In this document: one piece after another, positions 43,299-53,729 of the stretch
Layout: every line of letters begins with the position of its first letter
Numbering within the stretch: position 1 is the stretch's first letter
From: Trichobilharzia regenti
Lineage: Eukaryota; Platyhelminthes; Trematoda; Strigeidida; Schistosomatidae
DNA: 64,000 bases
Assembly: GCA_944472135.2 (NCBI GenBank)
Contig: OX235267.1
Span: 32,953,312-33,017,311, forward strand
Reading direction: 5' to 3'
Position numbers and translations under genes: made by a program
The notes under the pieces: generated by a model
The model's input: only the letters and a program-made list of their open reading frames with translations
Database searches by the model: none
Told to the model about the DNA's origin: nothing

Positions 43299-46200
43299 GA
43301 GAAGATTGATGATGAATAGCGTGCTTTCTTGGGGTTTATCTGAAACCGTTCTGTTTGTTGTCGACGTCTGTTGCTTCGTCTGCTTGTTGAGTTTGCGGCT
43401 TCTGCTTTGTCTGGAGTTGTCTGAGCTGCGCAATTTTGCTTTTCTGTTTTGTCAGTCGTAGGTAAGTTAAAAGTATCCAAGAGAATATCCAGAGGTAGAG
43501 GTGACTGTGTACTAGTAGGGATATTTGAGTTTCTTGGACGCAACCGATTGTAGTGACGGGTCCATAAATCATTACCAACTTTCACGTCGTACATAACTCA
43601 ACCACGTCGTGCTGCGATGGAACCTTTATTCCAAGGTTTATGTCCTGCTCAATAGTCGCGGACATAGATAGGGTCGCCGACGTCAAATTTTTTTCATTCC
43701 GAAATGATGCGTCGGCACGTTTGGGTGTTGGTGGTAACATTGAGTTGTGAATCGTTCTAAGTTTGCGTCCGTAAAGAATTTCTGCCGGCGATTCCTTGTT
43801 CTGTGTTGACTCATTCGCCGTTGTACGGCACACCATCAAGAATTTTTGGATGATGTCAAATGGTGTCCCCTCTCCCTCTGCTTTGAGTAAAGCTCTCTTC
43901 AAAGTGTCAAAAAAACGTTCCGTTTGGCCGTTTGACTGAGGATAATACGGCGGTGTGAACATAGGCTCGATAGCATTTTGACGACAGAACTGCTGAAACT
44001 GATTATAGGTAAACTGCGAACCATTGTCTGTAACTATGGTTTCTGGGAGACCATGATGGGAGAATATGTCAGTGAGAGCTTTGAGAGTCTAGGACGTTGT
44101 CGGCGAAACCATTGGTATAACTTCTGGCCACTTAGAAAAAGCGTCTACCACCACTAAATAATATGCACCATTTGTAGGGCCAGCAAAATCAATATGAATT
44201 CTGGACCAAGGATGGGATGCTGGTGGCCACGGTACGGGAGGTAGCTGGTGGGGTAGTTTTGCTGATTGTTGACATTTTGAACATCGTTGAACAAAGTCGA
44301 TAATATGCTTATCCATATTAGGCCAGTATGCGTAGCTGCGAGCAATACTCTTCATCCGCTGAATACCAGGATGTCCCATGTGAAACTGTTTCAGGAGTTT
44401 ATTTCGTAATGCTTCAGGTATCACTACGCGTTCTCCAAACATCAAGCAATCTTTTACAACACATAAGGAATCACGACGGGCAAACAGGTGTTTTAGGTCT
44501 CCACTATATTTAATCTTTGGCCAATTACTGGATACATACTGTGTAGCACGTCGTAAGGTGGCATCGGTGCTTGTAGTTCGCTGGATTTCTGCAAACGTTA
44601 CTGGTAGAGATCGAACAGCATTGTCGATGAGGTTAACTGCATAGTCTTTGGTGGCGATCGATGCAATTACCATATCTTCACTTGATGCAGGATAGTCGCT
44701 AATTAACCGAGATAGAGCGTCGGCTTGACCAAATTCGTTAGTTCGGTTGTATTTAATATCGAAATCGTATCCAAGTAATATTATTGCCCAGCGTTGTAGT
44801 CGGTTAGCTGCATGTACAGGGATACCTGATTTAGATCCGAAAATGGAAAGTAACGGTTTATGATCTGTCAGCAAGGTAAATCGGCGGCCGTAGATCATTT
44901 TATGGAAACGTCGTACGGCGAAAACTAAAGCTAAGGCTTCTTTTTCAATTTGTGCATATTTCTTTTCTGCCGCAGTTAGTGTTCGAGATGCATGCATTAT
45001 TGCTTTTTGTGAACCATCTGGGAAGACATGTAAAATGACAGCTCCCACTCCGCTTGCTGAAGCGTCCCCCGCCACTATAATTGGAAGTGTTGGACTATAA
45101 TGTGTCAGAAGCAATTCAGAAGTTAACATAGACTTCAACTTTTCAAAAGCTGATCTGCAAGCTTCGGACCATTTCCAGGTTGCATTCTTTTCGAGTAGTC
45201 GATTGAGAGGGTGTCGAACATTATGCAGCGCAGGGAGAAATGCCGAGTAATAGCTAATTAATCCCAAGAAAGAGCGTAAGGAAGGCACGTCAGTAGGTGC
45301 GGGCATCTCTTTTATAGCACGTATGTTGTCAGGATCTGGACGTCTACCCGATGCATCAAATATAAATCCAAGGTATTTGACAGATCTCAAGGAGAACTGA
45401 CACTTCTCTGAGCGTAGTCGTAGACCGTTGTCCTGCATGCGTGACAAGACAGCTTCTGTCCTGCTGTAAAGTTCGTTTATAGAATTCGCTACCACCAAGA
45501 TATCATCAAGATAGACGGCAACACCCGGAATACCTGCCAAGATAGTATCCATCAGTTGTTGGAAAATAGCTGGGGAAGTTTTAACTCCGAAAGGTAATCT
45601 GTTGTATTGGAACAAACCGCGATGTGTATTAATGGTAAGGAGTTCTCGGCATTCTGGGGATACTTCAACTTGTAGATATGCGTCAGCAAGATCCAGTTTT
45701 GCAAAATAAGATCCACCATTTAAAACAGTGAATAAATCATCCGGCGTAGGTAAAGGATAGTGGTGCTGTTCTAATGCAGCATTCAACCAAGTAGAGAAAT
45801 CAGCACAAATACGTAGGGACCCATTCGCTTTCTTGACAACGACGATGGGTGCTGCCCATGCCGAGTACGTGACTGGTGTTAATACGCCTTGTTGTTGCAG
45901 TCTCTCCAATTCTTCGTCAACTTTTGGTACAGATGCATATGGGACTGGCCTCTTTGGGCGAAAAACCGGTTTTGCGTCTGGTAATACTCGAAAGGTAGCT
46001 TGCAGCGAGGTACAGTGACCTAATCCGGGTTGAAAAACAGGTGCAAGTAGTTTGCATAAATCAGAAAAGGAGTTGGTTGAATTTTTATCCTTGTTAACTG
46101 CGTTGCATACAGAACTAAGTGGGACATCAGCCAGATGCAAACGATCGAACCAATCAAGTCCCAAGAGATTTAAATCCCTCTTGGTGACGTAACAAATTCC

Positions 46201-46640
46201 TGTGAATTTGATATTGCGGAAGGAAACAAAACATTCGAGTTCGCCAATTAGTTTGAGCCGCCCACCACAGGCGCTGACAGCAGTCTGAGAAGTATTTGCG
46301 ATTGGTGGTCTGCCAATATCATTCCAAATTTTCTCTGATATAACAGTAATATCAGAGGCGGTATCTAGCTGCAGACGTGCATCATGACCATTCATCTGAA
46401 GGTCAGTATATTTCCACATACCTGGTGTTGTGACTTGACAGGTTGAGAGTAGACTCAATGATCTCCTTGGAGATTTAGGACCAACAGTTTGTCGAGCTTT
46501 CGCCGGATTATGACATCTGAGTTGGCGTGGCTGACAAAAACCATTTTTATGACCAATGATTTTGCACTTGCTGCAACGATGATTTTTGTATGGACAAGAC
46601 TTTACAAAGTGCCACGCGCCACAATGCCAGCATGGTGATG
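43299..46640 (-). pseudogene. Ty3/gypsy Pol: zinc knuckle, protease, RT, RNase H, integrase
   Basis: The long frame 44089-46458 extends upstream without stops to a zinc-knuckle region (CWHCGAWHF, CSKCKIIGHKNGFC, about 46530-46625). The order is protease (LQLDTASDITVISEK, near 46365), RT (YLDDILVVA, near 45500), RNase H (GDASASGVGAVIL and LLTDHKPLLS), then the integrase HHCC zinc domain (HMGHPGIQRMK, CSKCQQ) and the start of the DDE core (HIDFAGPTNGAYYLVVVDAF). An in-frame TAG at 44089-44091 cuts the integrase. The same frame then continues through TDNGSQF-type and PYYPQSNGQTERFFDTL to about 43690. There a homopolymer frameshift occurs, with two further stops before the terminal WTRHYNRLRPRN. 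The domain order (RT before integrase) is Ty3/gypsy, as in schistosome Boudicca/Saci elements. Confidence 0.92.
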
Positions 46641-47453
46641 GTGGGGTCTTCTTTGCAGTATTTTGTGAGGTCGGACGAGTATGTGTAGATTTCCGCGGAA
46701 CATTAGAGAAGGTGGGTCAGGACTGGATGATGAGAGATTTTTGCTCTTTCGTAATGCACGAATATCAGAGCTTCTCGAAGGTGTTGATTCGACCAGGTGT
46801 GTGTCTTTCTGCAGATTAATCAGCCGTTGATATTCATCAGCTATGTCATGTAATGTTAACTTGGGATTTTGTTCTAGCTGATTGAGCAGTCGAGTTCGGA
46901 TATCTGTGAAACGAGGAGATTGAAGACTGCATATGAGAATCAAGGCTTTGAATTGATCATCTGTTAAGGACCTGAGTCGAAATCTCTCACATTCTCGGTT
47001 GACTGTGCCAACGTGAGTAAGAAAATCATCATTTTCATTCATTGTCAGCTTGAGGTAACGATAACGTATGCTGAATAATGAGGAGTGGTCTCCAAAATGT
47101 TCACGCAGCAGCTTTATTGTATCATCGAAACACTTGTCACGTGGTTTCTGGGGTAAAATTAGGTTGCAGTACCGTTCATATTCTGCGGGACCCAATTTAC
47201 GTAACACTCGCACCTTCCAAGCATCGTCTTGTGAGGCGAGATCAACAGTGAATAAATCCTCATAACGTTGATACCATGTGTCAAAAGTGACATAAGCATC
47301 TGCATTATAATTGAACTGTGAAATACTATTCACAATTCCGTCGACAGATGGTAGCATGGTATGATTGGGATTGCTTGAAGGTGAAGTTGGAACAGTCTGT
47401 TGGTTGATGAACATTTCCATTAATTTCATTTGTTGTTCAGATAGTAATCCCAA
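46602..47453 (-). pseudogene. Ty3/gypsy Gag, 5' end at the insertion edge
   Basis: Reads SEQQMKLMEMFINQQ, FDTWYQRYEDLFTVDL, RVLRKLGPAEYERYCNLI and LLREHFGDHSSLFSIRYRYL. This is a capsid-type Gag as in schistosome gypsy elements. A frameshift near 46720 separates it from the zinc knuckles. There is no credible ATG upstream of MKLMEMF and a stop sits just before. Only about 12 bp remain between this frame and the flanking direct repeat at 47466-47490, so leader, primer-binding site and 5' LTR are absent. Confidence 0.85.
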
Positions 47454-47465
47454 TTAAGAAGAATC

Positions 47466-47490
47466 TATGCAAAATTATCTGAGGGGAATG
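47466..47490. repeat. 25-bp direct repeat, right copy
   Basis: Exact duplicate of 28181-28205, leading directly into the remaining VPS35 exon. Confidence 0.95.
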
Positions 47491-47516
47491 AATTACCCAA
47501 TGAATATTATGAGAAG
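47491..47516 (+). CDS. VPS35: VPS35 exon, 3' remainder
   Basis: Completes the interrupted exon: codons ELPNEYYEK, followed by the donor AAG|GTTAGT at 47517. Joined to 28205 in the ancestral order it restores frame (313 + 26 = 339 nt). The next exon begins in phase 0 at 49503. Confidence 0.88.
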
Positions 47517-48539
47517 GTTAGTTAGTTAATTAGTTAGCTATTTGGTTAGTTAGTAAAAAGCAGTAATACTTCTTTCATTAAAGAGAGGGAGAGAAGAACA
47601 CGAAGAATTTCACCAAAGACAAGTATCTTCTCGGAGATTTCATTCTCAAAAGCAGATGTACAGCTGCATTTATATATGCATAAGTGTACATAGAGACAAT
47701 TGTTCACATTTAATTCCACATAATAACGATGATGGAGATTGGAGAGCGATAATAATGATGACTTTCAACTTGATATGAAAGTCCTAAGGTGTGAATATAT
47801 CGATTACAAGAGGCTTCCAAACAAAATTCCATAGGATTGCGGAATATTTTTTGACCAGTACACATGTGACCAGCGTGAGCATGGAAATGAAATGAAACAA
47901 GACCGAAAAATTAGGAAAAAACCGAACTATATGCGTGGTAAATGTAGAGGTTGGACTAGTTTTTTGTGAATACACAGCTCCGGCTTTTTTACTGCATATG
48001 CTGACAGCTTCTGCAGCACAAAGAAGTTAGAAACACACTACTTATGGTAGATTTTGTTTTATTTTGTAAATGACTTTGGACGAGGAGTCAGTGGAGTAAG
48101 TATGACGGGTGTTGGTGAAGTGTTCAATTATGTTACTTCTGACTGAACCAGTGCCTCGCGTTTGCAGTCTTACAGCCTCCATTTTCAAAGGACGGATCCA
48201 CAGAGAACGGCCGACCTACATATATCTAGCTGTGCACGAACAAGTGAACTAATATATGCACATTTCAGAGTGATCATATGTGAAAGTTTATCCATCGTAT
48301 TGCTTATAAGCAGTGGGTGACCGGAGAATATCATGATTCGCGAAATCAAGAGAAAACGTTTATTTGATTGGTCATGGGTACGGCTAGGCGAGTAATTCAG
48401 AACGCGTGTTTTATCGTAACTAGGCCTGTTCAACCGGAAATGAGTGCATCACAGGTGCTACCTCGTCACGATGGATAGTATCATTAGAGTCGATCACGGT
48501 AAGCATGGCGAATAAAGAATAGGCCACGTAACTTCCTTC
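47517..48539. other. VPS35 intron, unassigned part
   Basis: AT-rich with short frames only. It begins with repeated gttagttag-type units (47517-47550). No element recognised. Confidence 0.5.
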
Positions 48540-49270
48540 ACTTAACTAGGAAGCATCGTTTCAACCACAGGCAGTTGGAAAGGATGAAGATGTCAAAGCC
48601 AGCCAGCCAGCCAGTCAGAATCGGAAAGGCAAGATACGCCTTCAACAACCTGAAAACAGTTTGTAAATCTTCTGCATTCAACTAGCATAAAGAACAAGAT
48701 TCAGATTTTCAACACCAATCCCAAGTCAGTCAGTCAGTTCTTCTATACCGGTCAGAAACTCTCACTGCGCTTCACGAAAAACATTTCAAACAGACCAAAT
48801 GCAGACTTTTATCAACAGCTAGCTGCACACTGTCCTGGCCCTACATTGAATTACGATTATACAGCTTAGTGAATGAATTCACCGGTAACAGACTCTTCAC
48901 TGAACTACGTGTTTCGTTTCTATATTGAAGATCAGGTGGCTGACTGACTGGCTAGCTGAACAGAAAGGATTAGCGACAAGAAAATCCGGCAACAACAGAA
49001 CCTATTGCTGAACAAGTGTGTAGAAGAAAGTGGAGATGAATAGGATACAAGCCAGTGAGGAGACTGTCGAATGAAATCGCACTCCAGGCTATCGGTAGAA
49101 TGTAACGTGGGTGGGAAACGGCGAGTTGGGCTTATGTCCGAGAATAGATCGTGTAATGAGCAGGTGATACTTTTGGAAGTCGTGGGACTGCAGAGGATAG
49201 GACTGAGTGGAGATGTTCTGTTGAAGCCGTATGCTCCACTCGGAACCCAAACGAACAATGATAATTCAAT
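48540..49270 (+). pseudogene. RTE-type relic in a VPS35 intron
   Basis: Starts GGAAGCATCGTTTCAACCAC, matching the RTE tail at base 4 of the window. It ends with gaagccgtatgctccactcg, matching the end at about 560-590. Stops, a ccagccagccag expansion (48600-48615) and deletions show strong decay. Confidence 0.7.
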
Positions 49271-49502
49271 AAACACTTGCAGACAGCGAACCAAAACTAT
49301 CAAATTACTGACTGGTTATCTACACTCTTCTTTTTCTGTGATAAGTCATAGCTGGATCTACTTTTGTTGTTGAATTTATCTCGGATAATTTAATGTGTGT
49401 TTGTGTGTAAGTGCATGCGTTCTAGAAATTGGTAATTACTTGTTTTACGTACTTCACTTCTACTTCTTTCTTCTCTTTCCGTGTTTGTCCTCTTCTTCGT
49501 AG

Positions 49503-49646
49503 TTACGTGATCCAAAAGGTATTGTCTCATGCTTAGATCGTGCAGTTAGATTTGCTAGAGAATGTATGGACACAGCAGTTCGTACACAATTATTTATAGA
49601 TATACTGAATTTATCGGTTAACCTGCGTGTATCTGGTTGTCTTGAG
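49503..49646 (+). CDS. VPS35: VPS35 exon, penultimate
   Basis: Bounded by a very good acceptor (cctcttcttcgtag) and donor (GAG|GTGAGT). It is 144 nt, 48 codons, phase 0 at both ends. Reads LRDPKGIVSCLDRAV, RFARECMDTAVRTQLFIDIL, NLSVNLRVSGCLE, collinear with the family stretch [20 protein letters not shown] followed by QVQLFIEILNRYIYFYE. It is collinear with the preceding exon and in the same orientation. It encodes a helical pair in the C-terminal solenoid that cradles VPS29. Confidence 0.9.
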
Positions 49647-49854
49647 GTGAGTCTACCGCATGAAGATTTGTCACTGTTCTTGGCGTTGTTGTTTTTGTTT
49701 TGTTTCACATTTAGTAGTTGGTCAAGAAACTGTGGTTTTCAAAATAAATAGATAGAACATAAGAAACTTAGCAAAGACGTGCAGCACTTCATGTAGCACA
49801 CAAAGGTAGTCAAAAATGACTCAAAAGAGCTAATTAATGAACAAAAATTTGAGG

Positions 49855-50110
49855 GAGAAACAATAGTAACGCGGAGACAAAATAACATAATTTACAAAAT
49901 ACCCTGCAATGACCACTGTGAGTAGGGTCAACTACATAGGTCAAACTAGTAGGTCAGGGATAGTCAGATTATCAGAACATAAGAATTTAGTGGCTAAGGT
50001 AAGAATGGTTGACCCTAACCGAGAAGATCAGTAATTAAGATAAAAGCTCAGCTATTGCACTTCACGGATTAACAAGCAACCACACAATAGGGTGGGTGGG
50101 ATGGGGTTAA
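49855..50110 (+). pseudogene. PLE GIY-YIG endonuclease relic
   Basis: Reads NIIYKIPCNDHC, then after a frameshift NYIGQTSRSGIVRLSEHKN, and further on LTSNHTI. This is the GIY-YIG signature (IYKIxCxxC, YIGxTxR, EH) of Penelope-like elements. Confidence 0.7.
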
Positions 50111-50669
50111 AATTCTATAAACTCATCTAGGTAGGTAGGTAGAGAGAGAGGTTGATTACGGAATCCTTATTCATCGAGTCTTCACCCAACACATGCAACA
50201 GAAATGACTCAATGCAAATACCAGAAATATGGAAGATATTAGTACCACCAGTCAGTCAAATCAGAAGAGGATAATAAATAATCTTTAAATTGTATTTCAA
50301 TTCAAAACATTCTAACAAGTAACTTGTTATGACTAAAACAACACTTGTAGAAAACATTCGTATTTCCCATATAATTGTAGTCGACCAATAACACTCTTAC
50401 TATTATTTCTGAATGGACATTATCTCACATTGATTTTTAATCCAATATCTAATCGACTCCACACATGTATATAAATGAAAGAAAAAAGTTGTGTGAGTTA
50501 CTTGATATGATTATGAGCAATAGTTTGTGCTCGAAACGTCATCAGTTGATATAACTGTACAACACTGTGTGAATTATCAAAATAAAATCTTATCCATAAT
50601 TGAGTTATCATGAAAGGTTTATTGATAAGAATCTGAATCTGAACCAAAGCAGCCGAAGTTACCAACAGT

Positions 50670-51170
50670 TCCAAAAATGGCCTTTTTCTCACAGATGCAG
50701 TTCCTTGGGGACGACACCAGTGAGATACCAACACAGAGCATTAGAAATGCTGTAAAAAGAGCATTCACTTCTGTTGAATTGCATTGTATCTTCAAAACTA
50801 CTCCTCTAACCCGTTCGGAAGCAAGAGACAAACTGTCTAATTTCGCAATATCCATGTGTATCTACCAATTTAACGCCTCATGTGCAGTGGGCCAGTTACA
50901 TAGGCCGTTCAATTGGGCGTGTTTCTCGTCGAATTTCCGAACATCACCCTGCATTGTGGTTAAGCAAACGTCAAACAAAATCCATTCGTAGCGCTATTCT
51001 GTCTCCCCTGTGGAGACAGAACACAAGACTGACGTTAACCATGCTTTCGGGGTCATTCACTGCATACCCACGAATCTCAATTTCGGCTTAAGTCTTCGAC
51101 TACTAAATATTACTGAGTCTGGCTGTTGGGATCCATATCAAGAAGCCTAATTTGTGCATCCAAAAGAAGT
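50670..51170 (+). pseudogene. PLE C-terminal region with GIY-YIG relic
   Basis: The open stretch 50677-50880 (FLGDDTSEIPTQSIRNAV, VELHCIFKTTPLTRSEARD) matches the linker before the PLE nuclease. A frame change then gives YIGRSIGRVSRRISEHHPA and WLSKRQTKSIRSAIL, the nuclease core. Frameshifts and stops follow. Confidence 0.75.
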
Positions 51171-51815
51171 TAGTTCAGACATTATCATTACCCGCTTGGC
51201 CATCCAGGTTTGAATTATCGTGAATTTTTGTGAAATTTCCCTAATTTTAGTTGATATTCTATTCGCTATTATATCTTTATTACTATTATAATTTCAGCAT
51301 CTTTAGTCAACTGTAATTGCATTGATCATACTTTACAAATCGAGAATATTAAAGAAACAATATTGTTATTAACTACGAATTTAGAATATTCTGTGTATAT
51401 AAACATAGATATTTATATAATTAAAGAGCCGTAAGAGGAATTTATCGAAAAGAATATTCTTTGCTCAATTATTTTGTGTTTTAAAGACTGACTAGTCCTA
51501 TTCATCATCGCCAGAAGAAGAATACTTTGTACGAGCCGATCACTAGGAGTGATGAAAAACAACAACAACAGAAGTAACGAAAAAGATCCTTCCACACTAC
51601 ACCCATTGATTAAGGGCAAGATGCAAACAGATAGAGCCATAACTGTTTAGCGGAATCATACAGGATCATTATTGAAGCTGAACAGATGCGAATAATTTTT
51701 CACCCAAGGAATCAATATCACACATATCTGATACTGATGATTTGTTATCATTACCGTTAGGAAGGACGGTGGTGGAAGAGGAAATATCAGCAGTTGAAGT
51801 AGTATTCTGTTGTCG

Positions 51816-51971
51816 CTAGTGGTGGTGGTGGTGGTGTCGTTGATCATAGCGTATATAATTTAAAGTATCCTTAAACTGTATTGTTATTTGATCAGTGATT
51901 GGTGACGTTTCTAAATCTTTCAGAAGACTTTGGATTTCGCCTAATATATCCTTGATACGATGATCAGTTAT
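51816..51971 (-). CDS. VPS35: VPS35 terminal exon, inverted relative to the others
   Basis: On the minus strand, acceptor TCTTCTTCTTATTTGACAG precedes ITDHRIKDILGEIQSLLKDL, ETSPITDQITIQFKDTLNYI and RYDQR plus six His, then TAG. It aligns without gaps to the VPS35 C-terminus: family VTIQVLNQLIQKIREDL continues exactly where the plus-strand exon stops (NLRVSGCLE, phase 0), and TEQINKHFHNTLEHLR matches the next segment. The His run comes from a (CAC)n microsatellite. The strand is opposite to 27893-28205 and 49503-49646, so the locus as assembled cannot produce a normal transcript. Confidence 0.85.
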   Translation of the reverse strand: MTDHRIKDILGEIQSLLKDLETSPITDQITIQFKDTLNYIRYDQRHHHHHH

Positions 51972-52089
51972 CTGTCAAATAAGAAGAAGAGAACAAGCAG
52001 AAATGAATCAATGAATGAATGAAAACACGAATAGTAGTAGTGAAACCATCCAAACAGTTTCGAAAAGGAAGTTACCTTTGTGTATGTAT
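51972..52089. other. Short spacer upstream of the inverted exon
   Basis: On the minus strand this is intron sequence leading to the acceptor at 51972. No other feature. Confidence 0.4.
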
Positions 52090-52420
52090 CAATTTGCCGT
52101 AGAAGAAGTAGTCAAACGAAGACTTGACAAGGCTACCATGAGAACTTTGTTATGCTGCACAACTCGTCTTGCTTAACACCACCACCACCGATCGGGTGCT
52201 TCAACAATCTGGCAAAGACCACGCGCCAAACCTCGACCCTTCAAATTGTGTATATCAGTCTGATGAGTGAGTTTGTGGAAGCAAATACTTTGGTCGTGTA
52301 GTAATCGGATTGTCTACTTGCATGATGGAGCATTCAATAAAAGGATTGAAAACAGCTGAAGTCGTTCATGGTGCCGAACCGTTCAATAACAAAGCATCTT
52401 GTGGACTATGAACATGATAC
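52090..52420 (+). pseudogene. PLE GIY-YIG endonuclease relic (weak)
   Basis: About 52238-52345 reads CVYQSDE, VCGSKYFGRVVIGLSTCMME and HSIKGLKTAEVV, fitting the C.Y...CG..Y.GR...LS.R..EH pattern. The upstream stretch (AVEEVVKRRLDKATMRTLL) fits the PLE linker. Stops are present. Confidence 0.55.
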
Positions 52421-53117
52421 TGACGCTGTCAAGTCATTCACTGTTATTGTCAGCAGACAAAACAAAGACAGGAAGACTCTAGCAGTGACGGAGGCTTGTG
52501 CAATGTGAGTTTATAAACCAGGTAGGTCTCTGTGTACAGAGGGAAACGGTGGTCATTCTGAATCTACCATGCTAATACGTTTTACTAATTAACTGTTATT
52601 ACTACTAACAATAATATATTATTCTACCTCTAATTATTGCTGATTCTGATTCACTTAAAACTAAATTAAAATTCGTACCATGAAGTAATTGTTTACAAAG
52701 TGGCAGTAATAACACACAAAGCGCGCTCCTTGAATACGACGTGCTTTTTCCTCTCCAACCGGAAAATACCAATTCTGTGAATTATCCGTTTGGGAAACCT
52801 GATCTTCCTAGCCGGTGAATTTAATTCAACCATTACTTACATAATAAATCTCTGTGTGGTAAGTCCAGCTGTCTCGAACTACTGCCAAAGCTTCAGGTGC
52901 TACTTTTGTAGCAGCATCTTCCTCACTCGTTCAGAGAAACAAGACTTGTTGGTCTACCACGTGATTGCCGTGAAGCCGATCATTCAGAAAGTACTAGGTA
53001 AAGTCGAAAACCTTTTCTTTTCCTTGCCTTATACTTTTTCAGTCTTATTCTTGCTCTTTTGGATAGAAACTGTTGCTCTCTTAGACGTACATAGCATAAT
53101 TTATAGTGATTGTTAAT
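52421..53117. other. Spacer and probable 5' UTR of the second CR1-type element
   Basis: About 52780-53117 leads directly into ORF1 of the element. Nothing else recognised. Confidence 0.4.
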
Positions 53118-53729
53118 ATGGTTGTCGAAAGCAGCCTTAAAAAAGCCACTAGAATACCGTACTCTGTAGTCACAAGGGCTTCAGCCAGGGAAGGAAAAAA
53201 TCCAGGGATTTCAACCCCTTCCCGCATACCGATCCTAAAGTCTCGTGTAGCTTTAGTCTGCCCTGATACAACGCCTGCATTGCCACAGTCTAGTACTGAA
53301 ACGGCACAGGCAATACCAGAAGGACAGAATTCTACACCTGCATCAACTGTAGGCCAGTGTGTGAAACACATCAAGCCTAAAAGGAAACGTTCAAGACGTC
53401 ATAAGACCTCGAAGGCGTCATCAAGGAAAGGGGATGAATGCCAGGCGTGCAGCATCACAGTTTCTAAAACTGATTCAGCGTTTGAATGTAATTTTTGCAA
53501 ACGATGGGTGCACTGCCGTTGTGACAAAGAAGTACCGAAAGCATACTATGAGTTTATGAGAAATAACCCATGCCCATGGTTTTGGTACGTGTGTCCACTT
53601 TGTCGCCCTGGCATAGTCCCACAAAGCGTGTCTGCGGATAGCAGAAATAACACGCTCTTGTGCCCCAACACAGTATCATGCAGCTCCCCCCTGCTAAACT
53701 CGCACTGCCGAAACTGGTCAAAGACTTAA
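53118..53729 (+). CDS. CR1-type ORF1, N-terminal part with PHD finger
   Basis: Starts MVVESSLKKATR at 53118. Residues about 108-162 hold a Cys4-His-Cys3 finger: ECQACSITVSKTDSAFECNF, CKRWVHCRCDKEV and WYVCPLCRPG. PHD-type fingers are typical of ORF1 in some CR1-clade elements and absent from the other full element in the window. The frame closes at 53727-53729 but coding continues in another frame from about 53690, so the ORF carries a frameshift. Confidence 0.8.
   Translation: MVVESSLKKATRIPYSVVTRASAREGKNPGISTPSRIPILKSRVALVCPDTTPALPQSSTETAQAIPEGQNSTPASTVGQCVKHIKPKRKRSRRHKTSKASSRKGDECQACSITVSKTDSAFECNFCKRWVHCRCDKEVPKAYYEFMRNNPCPWFWYVCPLCRPGIVPQSVSADSRNNTLLCPNTVSCSSPLLNSHCRNWSKT

Larger units (their letters stand above)
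49647..51815. other. Stretch holding the VPS35 inversion breakpoint, PLE relics
   Basis: Contains two PLE endonuclease relics (49855-50110, 50670-51170) and AT-rich spacer. Somewhere here the gene changes strand: the exon ending at 49646 is plus, the terminal exon at 51816-51971 is minus. The left part of 51640-51815 would be VPS35 3' UTR on the minus strand. Confidence 0.6.

Noticed and set aside
49566..49751. Separate ORF over the VPS35 exon
   Set aside because: It is the same reading frame extended past the donor GTGAGT into the intron.
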